A DNA stretch of 38,133 nucleotides from Bacteroidales bacterium (lineage in GTDB: Bacteria > Bacteroidota > Bacteroidia > Bacteroidales > FEN-979): the NCBI GenBank assembly GCA_028706295.1, contig JAQWBQ010000032.1, forward strand, positions 1 through 38,133, written 5' to 3'. Below the pieces are notes generated by a model. That model saw only the letters and a list, made by a program, of their open reading frames with translations, did not search any database and was not told where the DNA came from. This document shows positions 36,601 through 38,133 of this stretch, piece after piece (position 1 is the stretch's first letter; each line of letters begins with the position of its first letter). The position numbers were made by a program, and so were the translations under genes.

Positions 36601-37192
36601 CACCGACAATCATTTGGCGTTTGTATACATCTCTGTCGCGTGTGGGATCGGTGGCAGGATGCCGCATCAGCTCCAGATAAAAATCATCGCCAAATAATTC
36701 CTGGTAATCCCTTACAACAGACTCTGCTTTATTCAGGTTTCCGGCAAAAATGGCACGTGGTATTTCACCGGCCAGACAAGCGGATGAAGCGATAAGACCT
36801 TCATTGTACTTTCTTAAAAGTTCCTTGTCAATCCTGGGCTTATAGTAATGCCCTTCCGTCCATGAAAACGAAATCAGTTTGAGAAGATTCTTGTAGCCCG
36901 TCTCATTTTTTGCCAACAGGATCAAATGGTCACCTTTCCGGTCAATCTGTTCAACTTTGTCAAGCCGGCTGCGCCGGGCTACATATGTTTCACAGCCGAA
37001 TATAGGTTTAAAATTCTCCTGTTTTGCTACAATTTCCGAAAACTCTTTTATACCAAATAAATTTCCGTGATCTGTAACTGCCACCCCCTTCATGCCAAGC
37101 GTGACGGCTTTTGAAACCATTTCCTTGATACGGCATGCTCCGTCAAGAATTGAATATTGGGTGTGTAAATGTAAATGTACGAAATCCACCAT
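33695..37192 (-). CDS. dnaE: DNA polymerase III alpha subunit
   Basis: The 1165-residue replicative polymerase has an N-terminal PHP domain (FVHLHLHTQYSILDGACR), the catalytic aspartates in PDIDIDFDEDGR (P406, then D407, D409, D411), the helix-hairpin-helix region, and a C-terminal OB fold. The QQSLFGD beta-clamp binding motif lies near residue 920. It is of the DnaE1 type. The start is taken at MVDFVHLHLHTQYS (37192). A Met six codons upstream would leave almost no leader from the promoter. Codons for DVYKRQ around 36614-36631 are genuine coding sequence (see rejected list). Confidence 0.96.
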   Translation of the reverse strand: MVDFVHLHLHTQYSILDGACRIKEMVSKAVTLGMKGVAVTDHGNLFGIKEFSEIVAKQENFKPIFGCETYVARRSRLDKVEQIDRKGDHLILLAKNETGYKNLLKLISFSWTEGHYYKPRIDKELLRKYNEGLIASSACLAGEIPRAIFAGNLNKAESVVRDYQELFGDDFYLELMRHPATDPTRDRDVYKRQMIVGEALMDISRRLKVKLVATNDVHFLNEEDADAHDRLLCVNTGKFIDDPERMRYTGQEWFKSKEEMNELFSDVPEALENTIEVLDKVEYYSLNRDPIMPDFPIPDGFPDADSFLRHLTYSGAETRYPEITTQIRSRIDYELDVIKNMGYPGYFLIVQDFLSAARSMGVSVGPGRGSAAGSVVAYCIRITDVDPLKYDLLFERFLNPDRISMPDIDIDFDEDGRDKVLKWVVEKYGWDKVAQVITFGTMAAKGAIRDVGRVERLPLDEVNRLCKLVPSRPGITLKSAYEEVPELKTARSSPNKLISETLRFAESLEGSVRQTGIHACGIIISRDDLMEYIPVTTSKDSSLLVTQYEGTYIEKVGMLKMDFLGLKTLAIIKDALDTIKASRGITVDMDRISFDDPETYELFSEGRTTGVFQFESDGMKKYLRELKPNKIEDLIAMNALYRPGPMEYIPSFINRKHGREQITYDIPVMEKYLRDTYGITVYQEQVMLLSQELAGFTGGQADSLRKAMGKKIESMMNDLKPKFFDGCKRNGHGETVVNKIWKDWEAFANYAFNKSHSTCYAYVAYQMAYIKAHYPAEFMAAVLSRNRTDLKDIALFLDECKRLQIPVLGPDVNESATAFTVNKKGEIRFGMAGIKNVGEAAVNAIVEERSAHGNFTSIFDLTSRISAHTVNKRCLEALAKAGAFDCFENCHRAQYFYQETSDDPIFLEKVIRSSMDFHARKDSMQQSLFGDSDEVNYPEISLPDCRPWSKLEQLKFEKEVTGFYMSGHPLDDFQFEIEQFCTVTIEDLKQDMKPLRGKEITFAGIVLEATHKIGKTGKPFGTFIIEDYYNFISINIFSEDYLRWKHLLETGQYLFLRGRIEPRFDNPDQLVVKVTQINLLQEVLEKMTKALVITFPLNDITPEIVTKLLSRVKQSKGRSALRIRIVDPIENIVIELPSRKYKVNPREFINLMNDLYEFPIRAIGI

Positions 37193-37221
37193 CGATTGAA
37201 AATCCTTCAAGTCTGAACAGG

Positions 37222-37229
37222 CAAAATTA
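37222..37229 (-). promoter_or_regulatory. Candidate -7 promoter element of dnaE
   Basis: Read on the minus strand this is TAATTTTG, a full match to TAnnTTTG. Transcription would start near 37215, which supports the ATG at 37192 over the one at 37210. The -33 region is not a good match. It is back to back with the DUF2231 promoter. Confidence 0.5.
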
Positions 37230-37295
37230 TTTCAATTCTGAAAGTAAAACTTAAATGTTCATAAATTGTGGGAACAAGGGATCCGGATAAATTAT

Positions 37296-37327
37296 TTTGA
37301 TAATTGCGTGAAAAGCAGTTAAATTTG
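37296..37327 (+). promoter_or_regulatory. Promoter of the DUF2231 gene
   Basis: TTTG at 37296-37299 is followed after 20 nt by TAAATTTG (37320-37327), matching both Bacteroidota elements and the spacing. The ATG at 37343 lies 15 nt further. This rules out the upstream TTG at 37304 as start. Confidence 0.7.
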
Positions 37328-37342
37328 TTACAAAAAAATCAC

Positions 37343-37771
37343 ATGTTCAATTCCGCTCATTTTCATCCCATGATGGTCCATTTCCCCATCGCTATCATTA
37401 CAGTGGGCTTTTTTACCGATGTACTTGGTTTACTGATTCGAAAGGAAAAATGCCTGTCCCGAATGGGTTACTGGCTGGAGGTGATTGGCATGATAACAGC
37501 ACTTGTAGCTTACACTACCGGATATTTTTTTACAACACCCATGGATGGAGAAGCAGGTCAGATGCGTGATCAACATGAATTCTTTGCAACCCTGACACTG
37601 ATTGGGATATTCATTGCTACAATGTTCAGAATCCTGATCCGCCGGTTGAAGAAAGAAGATACAACACTCAAATATCTCTCCCTGGTTTTGTTTTTTATCT
37701 CTTTCGCTTTTGTTTCATTTACAGGATATCTCGGTGGTAGTTTGGTGATTGATTTTATGATTGGGTTGTAA
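37343..37771 (+). CDS. DUF2231 family inner-membrane protein
   Basis: The 142-residue protein has four predicted membrane helices and the DUF2231 hallmark HPMMVHFPIAI near its N terminus, plus DQHEFFA before the third helix. The histidines at the helix ends suggest haem or metal binding, as proposed for the family, but the function is unknown. The frame is open 13 codons further upstream from a TTG; the ATG is preferred because the promoter sits on top of the longer start. It is divergent from dnaE. A rubrerythrin gene follows 98 nt downstream on the same strand. Confidence 0.87.
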   Translation: MFNSAHFHPMMVHFPIAIITVGFFTDVLGLLIRKEKCLSRMGYWLEVIGMITALVAYTTGYFFTTPMDGEAGQMRDQHEFFATLTLIGIFIATMFRILIRRLKKEDTTLKYLSLVLFFISFAFVSFTGYLGGSLVIDFMIGL

Positions 37772-37869
37772 AGAAACGTTCAGAAATCCGGAAGAAACAG
37801 TATTTCTTTCATTGTAAATTGTCAGGATTCTGTATAAAAGTAAAGGTAGTTTCCACAAATTTGAACAAT

Positions 37870-38133
37870 ATGAAAACGCACATCCAATTGGGCATTTTTT
37901 TAATGTTAACAACCGGTTTTCTTTCTTTTGCCGGTTCTGAAAAGACCATTGAAAATCTGAAATCCGCCTACAACGGGGAATATAATGCCAGCATAAAATA
38001 TGCTGATTTCGCTGATCAGGCAAGAAAAGAAGGATTGACAAATATCGCGATTATGTTCTCCGCAACCTCAAAGGCTGAGGCCATCCACGCCGAAAACCAT
38101 AAAAAAGTACTTTCCAGGATGGGACAAACCGTT
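37870..38133 (+). CDS. Rubrerythrin-family protein with signal peptide (cut by window end)
   Basis: The first 88 codons are present and the frame is still open at the window end. The chain begins with a signal-like segment (MKTHIQLGIFLML, then TTGFLSFAG, about 1-22), which cytosolic rubrerythrins lack. The ferritin-like diiron part follows: ENLKSAYNGEYNASIKYADF supplies the first ligand glutamate, and EAIHAENHKKVL supplies the ExxH ligands. The C-terminal half with the second ligand pair, and any rubredoxin domain, lie outside the window. The family detoxifies peroxide. An exported form would act in the periplasm. No cysteine follows the signal, so it is not a lipoprotein. Confidence 0.82.
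   Translation, partial: MKTHIQLGIFLMLTTGFLSFAGSEKTIENLKSAYNGEYNASIKYADFADQARKEGLTNIAIMFSATSKAEAIHAENHKKVLSRMGQTV

Noticed and set aside
36614-36631. DnaE contains the peptide DVYKRQ, which is the translation of a common transposase sequencing adapter
   Set aside because: The codons on the minus strand are GATGTATACAAACGCCAA, different from the adapter sequence GATGTGTATAAGAGACAG, and the flanking residues fit the PHP region of DnaE. It is real coding sequence.

Overview
This window is chromosomal DNA from a member of the phylum Bacteroidota, probably an anaerobic Bacteroidales-type bacterium. Four things point there. SecD and SecF are fused into one chain. Two secreted proteins end in type IX secretion (T9SS) sorting domains. 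Families largely confined to this phylum are present (DUF4159, DUF4492, the long PurM form, type-2 PyrF). Many genes are preceded by the Bacteroidota -7 promoter element TAnnTTTG, in the best cases with a TTG about 20 nt upstream, and no Shine-Dalgarno signals stand out. No tRNA, rRNA, CRISPR array, prophage or insertion sequence was recognised. No gene-free stretch exceeds 300 bp.

Left part (1-10.3 kb): secDF, with a strong terminator. An OmpA/PD40 envelope protein overlaps purM by 4 nt. prfA and pyrF follow as a pair and meet ilvE end to end on the opposite strand. From 10.4 to 15 kb: an isolated 40-residue membrane peptide gene with its own promoter and terminator, htpG, a LemA-TPM-TPM envelope module, two back-to-back tandem arrays (periods 7 and 4), and a DUF4492 gene with a TTG start.

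From 15.1 to 22.7 kb: a large Asp-box/PKD T9SS protein, an M14 zinc carboxypeptidase T9SS protein, rsmE and DUF4159, closely spaced on one strand. From 22.7 to 27.7 kb: a tight five-gene operon (all junctions overlapping) encoding a heterodisulfide-reductase/Qmo-like electron-transfer complex, in the order HdrC, HdrB, short HdrA, HdrC, and a membrane b-cytochrome fused to HdrD. No dissimilatory sulfur, methyl-coenzyme M or hydrogenase partner is in view. This is the best candidate for an undescribed system.

From 27.65 to 37.2 kb the minus strand carries dnaE, trx, a DUF58 protein, valS and typA. The last Hdr gene runs 71 bp into the end of typA. The right edge has a DUF2231 membrane protein and the start of an apparently exported rubrerythrin, cut by the window end.

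Other notable points: the OmpA-family protein carries a C-terminal domain that looks like a retropepsin-type aspartic protease with its catalytic Asp-Ser-Gly changed to Asp-Ser-Lys, and a 20-residue tandem repeat inserted in its propeller. valS appears to contain a short in-frame piece of AT-rich repeat-like DNA. All functional calls come from reading the sequence and from family knowledge; no search was run.
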